Below, piece after piece: positions 22,375 through 33,546 of a stretch of DNA of 64,000 nt. The stretch comes from Ornithodoros turicata (Eukaryota; Arthropoda; Arachnida; Ixodida; Argasidae). The stretch spans positions 126,866,123-126,930,122 of the forward strand of contig NC_088202.1 of NCBI RefSeq assembly GCF_037126465.1. Direction: 5' to 3'. The notes under the pieces were generated by a model. That model did not search any database and had not been told where the DNA came from. It worked only from the letters and a program-made list of their open reading frames with translations. Every line of letters starts with the position of its first letter. Positions within the stretch are counted from its first letter, which is position 1. The position numbers were made by a program, and so were the translations under genes.

Positions 22375-22475
22375 CTTTATACTAACCTGCCAGGGGCTGC
22401 CCTTCAGCGCCCTCTCTGGTGAGGGCGCCTGGGGCGGCTGCCCCTCTCGCACCATCGTCGCTACGGCTCTGTTGA
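22375..22475 (+). repeat. short GC-rich dispersed repeat, copy 2
   Basis: It matches 9197-9305 (aacctgccaggggctgccct; ggcggctgcccctctcgcac; gtcgctacggctctgtt). It is non-coding. Confidence 0.7.
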
Positions 22476-25202
22476 GGAGTTGTTACCGGTGTTGCCTAGG
22501 CTGGAATATTCTTAGAGACAGGGAGCGTGAAAGCAAAGGGCATTTATAGATATTTTTGCCTCTGCCAAAGTTTTCAATTATGTCAAAAATTATGGATTCT
22601 ATTAGTGCTTGCATATTTGCGTGATTTGAGGCAGGTTTTATGTGAATTACGGTTAGGCTACGGCTGACCAGTAATTTTGTTTCCTGCCTAGGAACAAGAA
22701 TAAATACTAGCAAGATGTATGCCACATTTGAAATCGGCGAAGCACGGTCACGATAAAATCACTCAAACATTACTGGCAATAAAATCAGAGTTGATGAGTG
22801 CTACAGCTCAATACCCGCTGCCGTGTCCTGCGCAAGCTGCTCCTTCCCACTTTGGAAGAGCACTTCTTCACATCCCTTTTCTTCCTTGGAACACAGCCAG
22901 GCGGCTCTGGCCGTTATGTATCGCCATCCCTCTCGCTGTTATCTTAATCGTAGCGGCTAATTATTCTCTCTCCTTAACAACGCCAGCGCGTTTCATTCGC
23001 TGTCCCGTTGTTATTCACTTTGCTACGGTATTTTCTTCCTTCTTACCCCAGCAATAATTGCTTTATCGATCTGCAGCAATGAATTTTCCTGTGCGGATGC
23101 AGTACGACACGGAAGAAAAATACGAAGTGTCGCATAGTGGGGTGATAAACTATCGATTAGCCTTCCTTTTTAGCATTTCATGGCCGTCTGTAGTACATGG
23201 CAGTTTGCTGTGCTGCTGCTCTTGCTTTCGCGGTGAGTGGAAATAAGTATGGCATCGCACTCGCGGTTACTGGTGACAGACGTGGAAAGTTTTGGGCGAC
23301 CCACATTGAACGCTTGCATTTTATTGACGCAAAGAACACCCGTGATGTTCACCCGAAAGAAAGCCGTGCGTCAATAATTAGAACATCTTTCGTTTTCTAC
23401 GAGCGACCACAATGTGGTGGTGGTGGTGTGCTATTTCCGTGCGGTCCGTCCCTGACGGCATGTTGCTTGGGGGGGGGGGGGATTGACGCATCCTAGGCAG
23501 ACTTGACAGGAAACTGTGCCGACATTTGTCTTGAAGCGTCCGAGAAAAACTCAGGGAAAACACAAAGACCGGGTTCGAACCCGGTCTCGGCGTGGAACGC
23601 CATTATCGTAGCGGGATCTGAACTGCGTCCACAGCGTGAAGGGCCGTGTGCAAGAATTTAGATAATTGGAATCCTCTTCGAAGCTCTGGAATATTTTCGT
23701 GGAAGCTGTACGAGCATGCGCTTCAGGTTAGTCTGAACCGCCAACGCTATCCCTTACGTACGCAAAGGCGGTAGCGTACGATTCACTAAAACTCATTAAT
23801 GCCGAGGGCGACGATGATCTGTCGCTGCCTCGCCCTCAGGTGCCATTATTGCCTTCTCAGAACAAAACCGAAACTGACCGTGCACAACGAAATGACAACG
23901 TTAAAAAAAATTGATTCCGGAAACGTTGCGTTTCTTCACACTCTGAGCCCACAAAGAAAGAAGGAGAGAGAGAGAGAAAAAGGGAGAAAACCAGCCCTAG
24001 CATTTAGGTTTCTTCCTTTCGAGCGCTTGTATGCTCTGGAGTGCTTTCGACGGGGCAGTAGCTGAAATAACTGCAGGGAAACATGGTGCCTCCCACATGT
24101 TCGTTGGCGGAATTTATTTAATTCGTAATGCTGTCTTGTTTACTTGTAATGTCTGGGCACCGATGACTGTGGAATGATTAAATGTGGAAGGAAAGAAACG
24201 GGGGAAAAAAGTGCTGTGTCATCTGGTAGCGCAATGGGGCGTCGCGTTTTATCGCGGCAGTTTATCATTCCACAGAGTTTGGAACGTATGCGCTTATCAA
24301 AGTGGAGAGAGCATACCTTTTTTTTTTGTTGTTGTTGCTTCCTCTCTTACAGATGTTCGGGGATCCAATCAACGCTTTTTGCGTAGTTTATTCTGTCTAG
24401 AAGCGTTCAGTTAGACTCGCGGCATGAGTGGCGTTGCTTTGTGTGTGAGTTGACAGCCGCGACGTTTGAACACAGTGCATTGGGCAGAGTGACTGTCAGT
24501 ATGTTGCCGATGTGGACAGATAGTTCTGATTGACCATGTGTGTGGTGCCTGAACAGCTCCGTGGTGCTTCGAAGCTTACACTACGTAATCCATTGCGTGT
24601 TGTGCAGGTATGGTTTTGTTTTACATGCTTCCAGTGGTGTAGCGTCTCGCAGTACATCTCACATCTCCTGCTGAAGGATTTAGTTCGTGACATTTCTTGT
24701 CGGGCTGTATTAGTAAACTGACACCAAGCACGTTTTCACACGGACGCACGAGTATTGGCATGTAAGGGAGTGAGTCATGCTTGAAGGTATGTCGTTCCTG
24801 CAGAAGTGCGCAGAACAGGAAAGTGCTGAGTTTAGTTAAGGGTTACCTAAAGTAGCAGATTTACAGTAACGAGTTGTCCAGAACACTGGCACGTACACTT
24901 AGACAATGAAGGACGCGATAGGCAAGCGGCACTGATATTGCATGGTTTAGTACACCGTTGCCAGAGGCTACGGCATATGGATCTTCTGAAAGGGAAGCAC
25001 TACTGAGTATTGGCACTCCCACACTTTCGTTACTTTGTGGTGGTCAGGGCATGTGCCTCTGCCGGTAGGCTGGGGACAGAATCTACACGCATTTCGACTA
25101 TCATTGGAGCAGGCTGCAGTGCAGGCTCGTGTGCATGAGTTGAGAATGAAAACCAGACACAGAGCCGTCCCGAGGCGAGTTTGCGCCCGGTTCTCTTCAC
25201 TC
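22476..25202. other. no gene recognised
   Basis: There are several short hydrophobic or basic open frames without family resemblance, a poly(G) run near 23471, a purine-rich (ga)n stretch near 23958-23990 and an isolated tRNA B-box-like ccgggttcgaacccgg at 23571. No splice-bounded conserved exon was found. Confidence 0.5.
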
Positions 25203-25262
25203 CCGCTTTATACTGTCAAACCAACCTGCCAGGGCCAGCCGTTCGACTACCGCTCTCACCAG
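25203..25262 (+). repeat. short GC-rich dispersed repeat, copy 3 (partial)
   Basis: The words tatactgtcaaaccaacctg and ccagggccagccgttcg match the left half of the repeat at 9197. Confidence 0.6.
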
Positions 25263-25365
25263 AGAAGCACTTTATTCTGGTTACCACACCGGAACCTTTC
25301 CTCTGAGCAGTCCATCGTTGATCAATTTTGGAACCGCCGTTGGTGGCGTGCAAATTATCATTAGG

Positions 25366-25462
25366 GCCATAACTTAAAAACCCGAGACGAGGGCACAAAA
25401 AAACGACAACACAGACGTTGTCGTTTTTTTGTCCCCTAGTCTCGGGTTTTTAAGTTATGGAT
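25366..25462. repeat. near-perfect hairpin repeat
   Basis: The left arm (ccataacttaaaaacccgag then acgagggcacaaaaaaacga) pairs with the right arm (tcgtttttttgtcccctagt then ctcgggtttttaagttatgg). The arms are about 44 bp and the loop is acagac. Two end-to-end copies of a retroelement or MITE terminus are the simplest explanation. Confidence 0.75.
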
Positions 25463-25469
25463 CTATACC

Positions 25470-26492
25470 ACCAGCTCGCTTGCTACCTTTCTATCCTCTC
25501 GTTATCATTAGGGGTTTTTAGGAAATCGTTAGCACTTTCCTACTCTATATCGCTGTCGGTCTATCAGATATAAGCAACGTGATGTCAGTCACTCCCAAGG
25601 AATCAGGCGATAGGCTTACCGCGTTTTCGGAAACGTGATTGTGAAACTTCTACGTTTTCCTAAAACTCTGTCTTGTATAGGCGCAGATTGTCTTAAAACT
25701 AAAGAGTTAAAGGGTGACGCAAGTACCCGGAGGTGAACAATTAAGTTGCATTGCAGGTTGGCTGCATTGAAGAATGATAATAATAATTCGGGGCTTCACG
25801 TCGTGAGACAACTGCGATCGCATTGGAGAATGATGCCCTATTCTTGGGGGAGGGGGGGTTGCGGATAAATACTGTTGCGGCTATTGGTCAGGCTCATACC
25901 CATTTCTTCGTACCCAGTAGAGATAGTGACTTCGTGTCCGACCTTAGTTCTGTGTGGCCGCTGGCGTGTGTACTGTACAGTACTACTCACCGTTAAATGT
26001 TAGTACAGTGAGATGTGTTGCTTTTGTTATGAGAAACCTTTCATTTATTGTATCATCCCGAATAATTTAGAACTAGTGTTCCTTTTCGTGTCACCTCATG
26101 CAAATATTTTTATAAAGCTAGGGCTAACAAGATCAAGCAAAACTCCTAAGTCAAAGTGTAAACCTACGGTTATTGTTGTATACGTTGGCCCCATGACAAG
26201 CTCGTTTCTTCGAAGCAATTTTCGTGCAACAAGCTGCTTCCGCGTATATTTTTTTTAAACGAGACTGCTTACCACAAGTGTGACCTTTGTCCTCTACTAG
26301 CAGGAATACAGGGCGGGCAGATATACGGGGTAGTTAGTTATAAAAGTTTACCCAGCATAGCTTCCATCTTCATTGTTCTCCCACAGGGATTTGGAGGTTT
26401 TTGGTTGTGACTTTGGATTGCGATGTTGAATGGGTTTGAAATTTACCACGATGAAACGTATTAATTAGAGCTCCATGTGGACACAGGAATTT
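25470..26492. other. no gene recognised
   Basis: The bases near 25580-25660 (caacgtgatgtcagtcactc) resemble 45458-45530 and are a dispersed repeat. A poly(G) run lies near 25851. No coding exon is supported. Confidence 0.5.
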
Positions 26493-26802
26493 TCAACCTG
26501 CATTGAGTAATTGGTGAGTACAGCGCGCCGGCATGGGTAAAACGCCAAAACAATATGAAATATGCAAATTCCACGTGGAAAAAGTAAGAGAAATACGGAA
26601 CGTTCCCGCAGGAAGTTTATTCACTTCACATCCACATATGGCATAATGCTTATGTAGCAGGGACAACGATGAAGATGGCCACGCGCCTGGAGCACCTGCC
26701 TCAGTTCCACCGGCGCGGCCGTGGAGATAGGCCACCGTCATCGCCTCTCTGTGGCATACCATCATCGCCGGTCGGTGCTCATGTAGAGGAACTCCACCTC
26801 CT
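26493..26802 (-). CDS. putative last exon of the DEG/ENaC channel gene
   Basis: The preceding channel exon ends in phase AG. A candidate acceptor (tttaagtgtag before 26802) supplies the next base in phase and opens GGGVPLHEHRPAMMVCHREA and so on for about 100 codons to a stop at 26493. This would be the intracellular C-terminal tail, a part with no conserved motif in this family. Doubts: the sequence is not diagnostic, and an aataaa word lies inside the open frame near 26620. It could equally be a chance open frame. Confidence 0.35.
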
Positions 26803-27507
26803 CTACACTTAAAGTCAAATGTCACGAATGACGCCTCACTGTAGTAACGAAAGTGCGAAGACAGGTGACAGTTTGGTGGTGTTTAACGAGTTCCAAGACA
26901 AACCTAAAGTGTGGATTCTCTGCTCACTCTATCTGAGTGTGAGTGGGGTCAAGTACCAAAGAGAGATAGACAAGTAGCTTGCAACATACTTGTGTGAACT
27001 TCAAAACACTACCTTAGATATAAGAAGCCTGTTTGCGATAGGCGTATTAGGAATACGCGCGCCGCTTCTGGTAGACGTTTGCTTTACTACAGAAAATAGT
27101 ACTGTAAGTCAAGCATAAAACCACAGTGGACTCCCAGAATGTAGGCAAGAATGTCTGGGGGAGGATGCAGAGGGCCTGGGTATTGCAGTCCAGTGCTTGG
27201 TACCTTATGTGCCGTGCAGCGTTAGAGAACAGACAGCATGACGTCGATGTGTCCGTTTACGAGGATACAGTAAAGATGCTGAAATACAAACGCAAGTGTT
27301 ATATAAGTGACGTTACTTCGATAATATTTTGAGTCTCTGTACCTTCCGGTCCTCGAATGGGTCCCTTGAAGGTTTCTTGTGCGTCCTTGTGCTTCGCGCA
27401 GAAGTTTAGTACGAGAACTGGGAAAGATCTTGTTCCTTTCGCGAAGGAAAACACAATGTTTGTTTCTACCCACAGCACAAACTAATTTTAGTTTCCAACA
27501 CACGTAC

Positions 27508-27632
27508 CTCTTCTCCATTAGATGATCCAAATACTTGTGCAGACGCCTGAATTTGCTTTCTAGGATCCCAAGCAGTGACAACCCTAGCCATATCCCGATG
27601 TACCCACCCACGTATCCGAAAACTTCTATCAT
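27508..27632 (-). CDS. DEG/ENaC channel exon, second transmembrane segment
   Basis: Bounded by a textbook acceptor (ctctccctccctgcag) and donor (AG then gtacgtg), this 125-base exon encodes MIEVFGYVGGYIGIWLGLSL followed by LGILESKFRRLHKYLDHLME. The GGxxGxWLGxSLL pattern is the TM2/selectivity-filter signature (G-x-S type, here GLS) of degenerin/epithelial sodium channels. It forms the pore lining and the first cytoplasmic residues. It starts in phase 0 and ends after two bases of a codon. The small exon that should link it to the upstream part was not identified. Confidence 0.88.
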
Positions 27633-27639
27633 CTGCAGG

Positions 27640-29014
27640 GAGGGAGAGAGAATTAGGCGTAACAGAAAGAGGAATCTACCATACTTCATTCCTTGCATGC
27701 AAATGCCGTCCCTGTTAAGTTCGAATCATCCGTTTTATAAACGTAGTTTCGTTCACGTAGAAACCGAGTGCGTTACCGGGCGAAAAGAGCAGAGTTTTAA
27801 GAAACATCACGAGACTGTTACGGTTGCGTAACGCGAATTTCAGCGACAGCACCGTTGGCTTTGGGCCGTCCTTTTAACCGTCCAATTCTTGTCGAAGCAA
27901 TGCATGGCAATCAATGGCAGCGCTGTGAGATCATTCCTTAACCACGAGCGATCGCATACCGAGCAACTTTAACCAAATGGGATCTCCCTGAAGCCCTTCG
28001 CGGCTCCTTCGGCTTTCGCTTGCATCGGACGCTTCTTTGGCTCCCATAGAATCATAAGGAGAGAGGCTAGAAGAAAAGCTGGAAGGGAGAGAGTGATGGG
28101 GGAGAGCAACGGAGTTGTATGGGGGCAAAGTCCTCTTCCAATGTCCAAGTCCGGGAGGCGCCATGATCCATATTCTGGATTCGGCCGGATTCGGCCACAG
28201 CCTTTCCACGTATGAAGACCAGGTGCGTTCGGCGCAATGGTATCCAAGCCAATGCAAGTCGCTTCCGCTTCCGTTGGGTTCTGTGTGCTATGCCGTGTGC
28301 GAAGTGCGTTTGTTTTCTCTGCCATTACCTGTGCGCTTGGACTCCTTAGGGAATGAGTACCGTACGGTGTAAACCTTGTGCGGCGGCATGAAAGAACGGC
28401 GCACGGAACTCGTAGGAGACAGCGTTCGTAACACGCTAGGTTTACCGTATCGATCATGGCGGCTCACATGTTGAGATGCCCCCCTTCGCTGGCTTGGTTT
28501 CTAGTTATTATGAGTTCTATGTTGGCTCCGCTTCGGGTTGCGTCTGTGGGGAAGAAATAACCCATCGCTCTGCGCATGCGCTCTGGCTACTGTCTCGCCT
28601 TGACTGGCAAGTCAAATAGACAAGCCACGTTGCTGTGTTGCTCGCCGACTTGGTTGTGCGAGGAGTTGTCCGGTTGAGCACTGACCCGTCTTTTCGTGCA
28701 TTTCCTCATCCGTGTGTGTGTCTTTTCTGTGCTCCTCACACTTCTTACAGGTCGACCCGTTCATGCGTCTTTTTGTATAGTCGGAGACTACTGCGTGGGC
28801 GCGGGATCTACGAAAACATATAGCCAACGTCCGCGTAGTAGAACGGAAGAAAATCCAGCCAACCAGTGCCATCCATCCAATGTTAAGGGGAGAGCCTCGG
28901 GCACAACAGTGGCAGATAAATACACTTGTCATGTGGTTGGGTCTTCCGCCACACTTTGTGGAAAATATTTTTTTTTCCGAAAGGAAAAGAATATTTCGTG
29001 TTCGTGCCGCTAAG
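27640..29014. other. channel-gene intron; no separate gene recognised
   Basis: Long minus-strand open frames at 27931-28457 overlap in several frames. They contain a hydrophobic stretch (ITLSLPAFLLASLLMILWEP) but match no family I know. They look like a GC-rich dispersed repeat rather than exons. Confidence 0.4.
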
Positions 29015-29125
29015 CAACTGTGGCTATGAGCGGCGTACAGATGTGGACAGATGGAGAGAGGACAGCAGGAAGGAGTGGGGAACAGGGGGGATTAGTATGC
29101 GTCCTGGGCAGACTGGAAAATAATG
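29015..29125 (-). repeat. SINE fragment (cccaggacgcat family)
   Basis: On the minus strand the text ccagtctgcccaggacgcat, ccactccttcctgctgtcct and ctccatctgtccacatctgt matches the SINE body at 46800-46905. It lacks the tRNA head. Confidence 0.7.
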
Positions 29126-29380
29126 TCACATTCTGCTGCACGCAACACGTTCCCTGTGAACAAGCAGTCGTTTGTTGTATCCCATTCAGTAGTTTCTGTT
29201 GTCTTTAAAATAAATCAATAGATAAAGGATGCATGTATGAACGTCTGCACCAACCTTTCTGCGACGGAAAGATAACGAAACATCAAAGAGCACTGATGCC
29301 AGCGCGTTGGTTTGGATCAAACGCAGACATGAAGTTGGAAAGAAGACTGGACGCTACACAGACATCCGCTTTGTATGCTT

Positions 29381-29727
29381 CAGGGCCAGTTTCTCACTTG
29401 GCGACGCCCAACGCGGCGTCGTGAGCGGGCGGCGGAAATAGACGCGCATTTCCGGAGTCGGGAGAGGAGAGACGTCGAGTAAAAAAAACTGCCATGCCGA
29501 ACTTCTTTCACGACGTCGGCGAGAGCTGCGGAGAACGACAGGTGGCGACCAATAAGGTGACACAGAAAGGCCACGCCTCCTCATTTTTCGTCTGCTTTGG
29601 ACGACGGAATGCCACAGTGGTGGGAACATGAAAATCGTGCGCGCTGACGGGGCGACGGAAATGCACTTCTACATCCGCCGCCCGCTCACGATGCCGCGTC
29701 GGGCGTCGCCAAGTGAGAACGGGCCCT
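29381..29727. mobile_element. MITE with about 70-bp inverted repeats
   Basis: The left gggccagtttctcacttggc and gcgggcggcggaaat mirror the right ccgccgcccgctcacg and gccaagtgagaacgggccct. The interior of about 210 bp is unique. Ends of the CAGGGCC type suggest hAT, but an 8-bp duplication is not evident. Confidence 0.75.
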
Positions 29728-30541
29728 CACATTGCGAGTTAGCGCACACACTTCCGTCTATACCAAGTGTATACCAAGGGACTATTCATCGTCCAATCCA
29801 CTTCGCATGCGCAGACGCGCGGGTTCTTTCCACTCCGCAGACGCAACTCCGCTTCAGCGGCACGTACTGCTACTGCAGGGTCTTGCCGCTGAATCCGCCT
29901 TGCCTCTGCTTCGGCGGTACGCACGTTGGGATCCTGGCGTCGTACTCTTGTTTGCGGCCTCGGCTGCATGGCGAGCTGGGTTTCGCGAGCTCTGCGATTC
30001 CGTTCGTGTTCTTGTGCTTGCCGCAAACCTGGCGTCAGCAGGACCCGGTATCTCCATGAAATGATTTTTGCGAATTCCGAGTACTCTGCCCGAAACGGTT
30101 CTCATGATCCCTCACTATCATACACACGTAGACTTTAAACCGTCTTCAATGCACCGGGGGCGCAATTACCACGCAAAAATAGCGGGGCGTGACCGCCGGA
30201 TACATCCCTTCGAAGCGGGCTTACGTCATCAATGTCCAGTCCTCTCAGCCAATTGTGGACGACCGGGAGCACACACCCCGCGGGACCACGTGGGTGCATG
30301 GTTTTGGTTTGGACAACAACGACGTCGTATATCTGCCGTCGAAATCAGTAGAAGTATGGCGAAACGCAAATTGTCAGGGATGAGGGAAGAGATTATCCGA
30401 CGGACACTGCGTCTAGGAATCGTTCCGCACACAGCAGCTCCCAAAATGCCACTGACAGAGATGTTTTTTTTTTTTTTGCGAAAAAGAAGCTCAGAGAGGA
30501 AAACGCGCCCCGTCAACCATGCTGACAATCAACAGCTACAC

Positions 30542-30693
30542 CCCAAGCAACCAATGTACTGAAAGTCGAGTGCAATAGGGGTGGACGGGTAGGTGGAAGG
30601 CCTTGAACAGACTGATGAAACTAAAGAACATTGATAAGACACATACCGTCCACCCCTATTGCACTCGACTCTCAGTACATTGTGCTGCTTGGG
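30542..30693. mobile_element. foldback MITE, CCCAAGCAGCAC family, copy 1
   Basis: The ends are cccaagcaaccaatgtactg and cagtacattgtgctgcttgg(g). The arms are about 45 bp (the next part is aaagtcgagtgcaatagggg) around a 60-base core. The same element occurs at 59259-59411 and 59478-59630. Confidence 0.85.
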
Positions 30694-31099
30694 ATTACAC
30701 TTGATTAGATACGATACGCACTACGATTAGGTACGATCTTATCTCCTGGTCAAATAAAAAAAATATTTCATTGGGAAGTTTGCAAGCTTACTTGCAAATT
30801 TTTGCATCCCACATGCCTTTCCGTGCCTTACTTCAAACTTAACAACACACCTATTTTTTCTTTCGTAGCACTGTAGTCAAAATAAAAACAGTCACGGCTC
30901 CTTTTAAAGCAATGACACATAAGACCCTCCTTGTTTCAAACCAGCATAGAACATGCAAAACACAGCACGGAGAATAAATCATGTGTCAGAGCATTATTTG
31001 GCCTTAGTCGCTGCTGTGCCGTAAAGCACCAAAACACCAAACACCAAACTTGCAAATTTTGCAATGTGCTTTGGGATCTCTATGCCATCCTTTTCTTTC

Positions 31100-31830
31100 T
31101 GCAGCATATCGTTGATTTTACCCCCGCAGGAATCGGCAGCCTTCACTGATTCAAAATCTGCACTGCAAGGTATCGAAAATTTCGGCATACGAGGCTCATC
31201 CGCACCCCTATTCACGGATGTGTTTAGGGCTTACCACCCTCTGTCCGAAGCAGGCCACAGGTTGGTTCTCCAGTGGGTTCCAGCCCATCATGGTGTCGTG
31301 GGGAATGAGCAGGCCGACAGCGCCGCAGAAGCAGCCCTCTCGTATCGGAAGCGGACCAGTATTGCACTGCTGAGAGGAGACCGTCGTTCCATTCTGTGAC
31401 GCTTCGTGACCCCCTTGGCTTCTCGCCAATGGACAACCAACATTTCCCCCCTATCTATGCTGAGCAGAGTTGATCGGTGATCCAGCGCCCGCTTTCCGCA
31501 TTCCACGAAACGCCTCTCGTCAAGATGCTGCATTAATTCACCAAATGTGACCCGATGTGGCTTTTACAGCTCAGTGGCGTTACCGCTTGAGTCAAGTTGA
31601 CTCTCCCAGATGCTGTCACTGCAATGCTCTAGAGGATATGGAGCGCATTCTCCTTCATTGCCCACACTAGCAACCTTCCCGAAACGCACTTTCCGGGTCT
31701 CTTAGTCAGCAGGACTTTCGTCCCTTCTCCCTATCAAAATTGCTTGGTCCCTGGCCGAATCCAGCCCACCAACGTTCTGCGCTCAAAGATCTTGACTTTT
31801 CTTGACACAGTCGGACTTCGATCCTGTTGT
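31100..31830 (+). pseudogene. LINE (I/R1-type) RNase H fragment
   Basis: Frames around 31110-31400 encode FTDSKSALQGIENFG and LVLQWVPAHHGVVGNEQADS, the RNase H core of I-, R1- or Jockey-like LINE ORF2. The text continues with stops and shifts through a C-terminal region (31400-31830) with SRCCINSPNVTRCG-like content. It is 5'-truncated and dead. It lies in the channel intron. Confidence 0.85.
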
Positions 31831-31849
31831 GGCTTATTATTTCATTCCC

Positions 31850-33540
31850 CATATCACCATCAGCAATGGGGTAGAGTATTGCCTCTGAAGATGACGATTG
31901 GATTTCTGGAGAATATTTTCGATATTTGAACGATTTTCAACTTCATATTTCACAGGGTGAATGCTTTAGTATAGAGGAACAAATTGAGAATGATCGTAGG
32001 CTTGTCAAATATCCTTTCATAAAAAAAAAAACCTTAAAGGGACCCCTTTAAGGGTGTTTTTTTTTTCTTCGCTCAAGCGGCCATGCTAACATTTTCGTCG
32101 TCGTCAGTAATACTATGGTGTTCGCTTTTCCTTCTGCGGACGACGCTGACGCCGCGATCTCGGGAAACGAGGCACTAACAGCTGTCACTGTAAAAAAAGA
32201 AGTCTGGAAAGAAAGCTACATTTGAAAAAAGAGAGAAATGCGTGAATTACTGGGCGCACGAAAGCGAAAAGACACTTAATAAGCGAAAAGACACTTAATA
32301 AGCGCGTGAAAAATGAGTAGAATACATTCAGAATTACGTCATCTCGGGCGGTAGCAAATGTTGAAGCTAGCTTTGATGAATGGCTCTATCCCGTTTGGGT
32401 AACAAAGAATAACCATTTTGGACTAGCAGAAAGGTAGTAAGCATCCTAATGCATGTTTAGCTCGCTGATTTGCACTCTGTTTGAAGGCATCGCTTGAATG
32501 CCCTGTACATAAAAAAAAAAAAAAAAAAAAGAACGATGATCCCGAGTTGCTGTTTGGTAATGATTTACTGTAACAGAGTCGTAACAACGTGAAAGCATTT
32601 TGTTTGCATCAAAAGTTTTGAATGAGCCCGTTTTCTTCACGTGAAAACCGCAAAAGCATCAACGGACGTCTCAAGACGTTCGAGTCGCTTGTAGCACACC
32701 GTCTAGCTCGTAGAGAATAATTTCGCAAAAGAAGAAGAAGAAGAAAGAAACAAAAAGCGAAGAGGCGCATGGTGTACCTCGTGTATACAGGTACAGAACG
32801 GACAGTCTGCGTCCCTGCTGTGCTATCCCAGTTTCAGTAATCAGATCTGTAGGAATGCGAATGCACTCCACTGCATCTTCAATGCAAGCGCGCTCGCTTC
32901 AAGTAGGAGGAAGGCGTTTGAGCCAGCCCCTTAGTTTCCCACCTTCATGGGTTTTGTATCTGCGTGCGAGAGGAATTAAGTCGCTGAACGGTCGCTAGGT
33001 TACGTAAAAATTCAGAGACAGGTGGATTGGAACTTTCAGGACGTACTTGCTACACTGTGGCTCATTATCTATCCATACGCAGTCGTTTGTGACAAACCGG
33101 GCTCGATGCGGCAGAGAGATATAAATACTTGATGATAACCACGTGTGTTTAAGGTATGTAAAAAACTCTGTCCCTCAGAATTATTAACGGGTGGAATGGG
33201 TATTTTAGGAATACACTCGTCCGCAGAAAACAAAGAAAGAGCAGCCAAACTGCTGAACCTGACACGAAAAAGTGAAATGTAATACGAAAAGTTGGAATAT
33301 TTATTTCGTGGTGGACTTTGCCGTTCAGTTTCACGATGAACAAAAACGATGTGCAATCTGTAGGCTGCTAAGTAGACATGGTGGAGAGTTTACACGTAAT
33401 ACGTAAGCCGTGCATCGCCCTTTACTGAAGTCAGAAGCCACGAGCCCTGGCTATGATGAACTATACCCTGACCAATCACCCTTTGCGGATCAAGGCCACT
33501 GGACTATGACGAGGAAGAAGAAGAAGAAGAAGCTTAGCTG
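31850..33540. other. no gene recognised
   Basis: Holds a short perfect hairpin at 32019-32070 (aaaaaaaaaaccttaaaggg with its mirror), a poly(A) run at 32511, a tandem cgaaaagacacttaataag duplication at 32267-32302, a gaagaagaaga tract at 32729 and another just upstream of the next gene (33510-33532). Confidence 0.5.
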
Positions 33541-33546
33541 CCATTC

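Noticed and set aside
23566..23590. tRNA-like ccgggttcgaacccgg
   Set aside because: It is a short palindrome containing a B-box-like string only, with no A box at the right distance and no cloverleaf.
27931..28457. Overlapping minus-strand ORFs of 108 and 162 codons
   Set aside because: The frames overlap and do not fit the channel by phase or homology. It is probably a GC-rich repeat.
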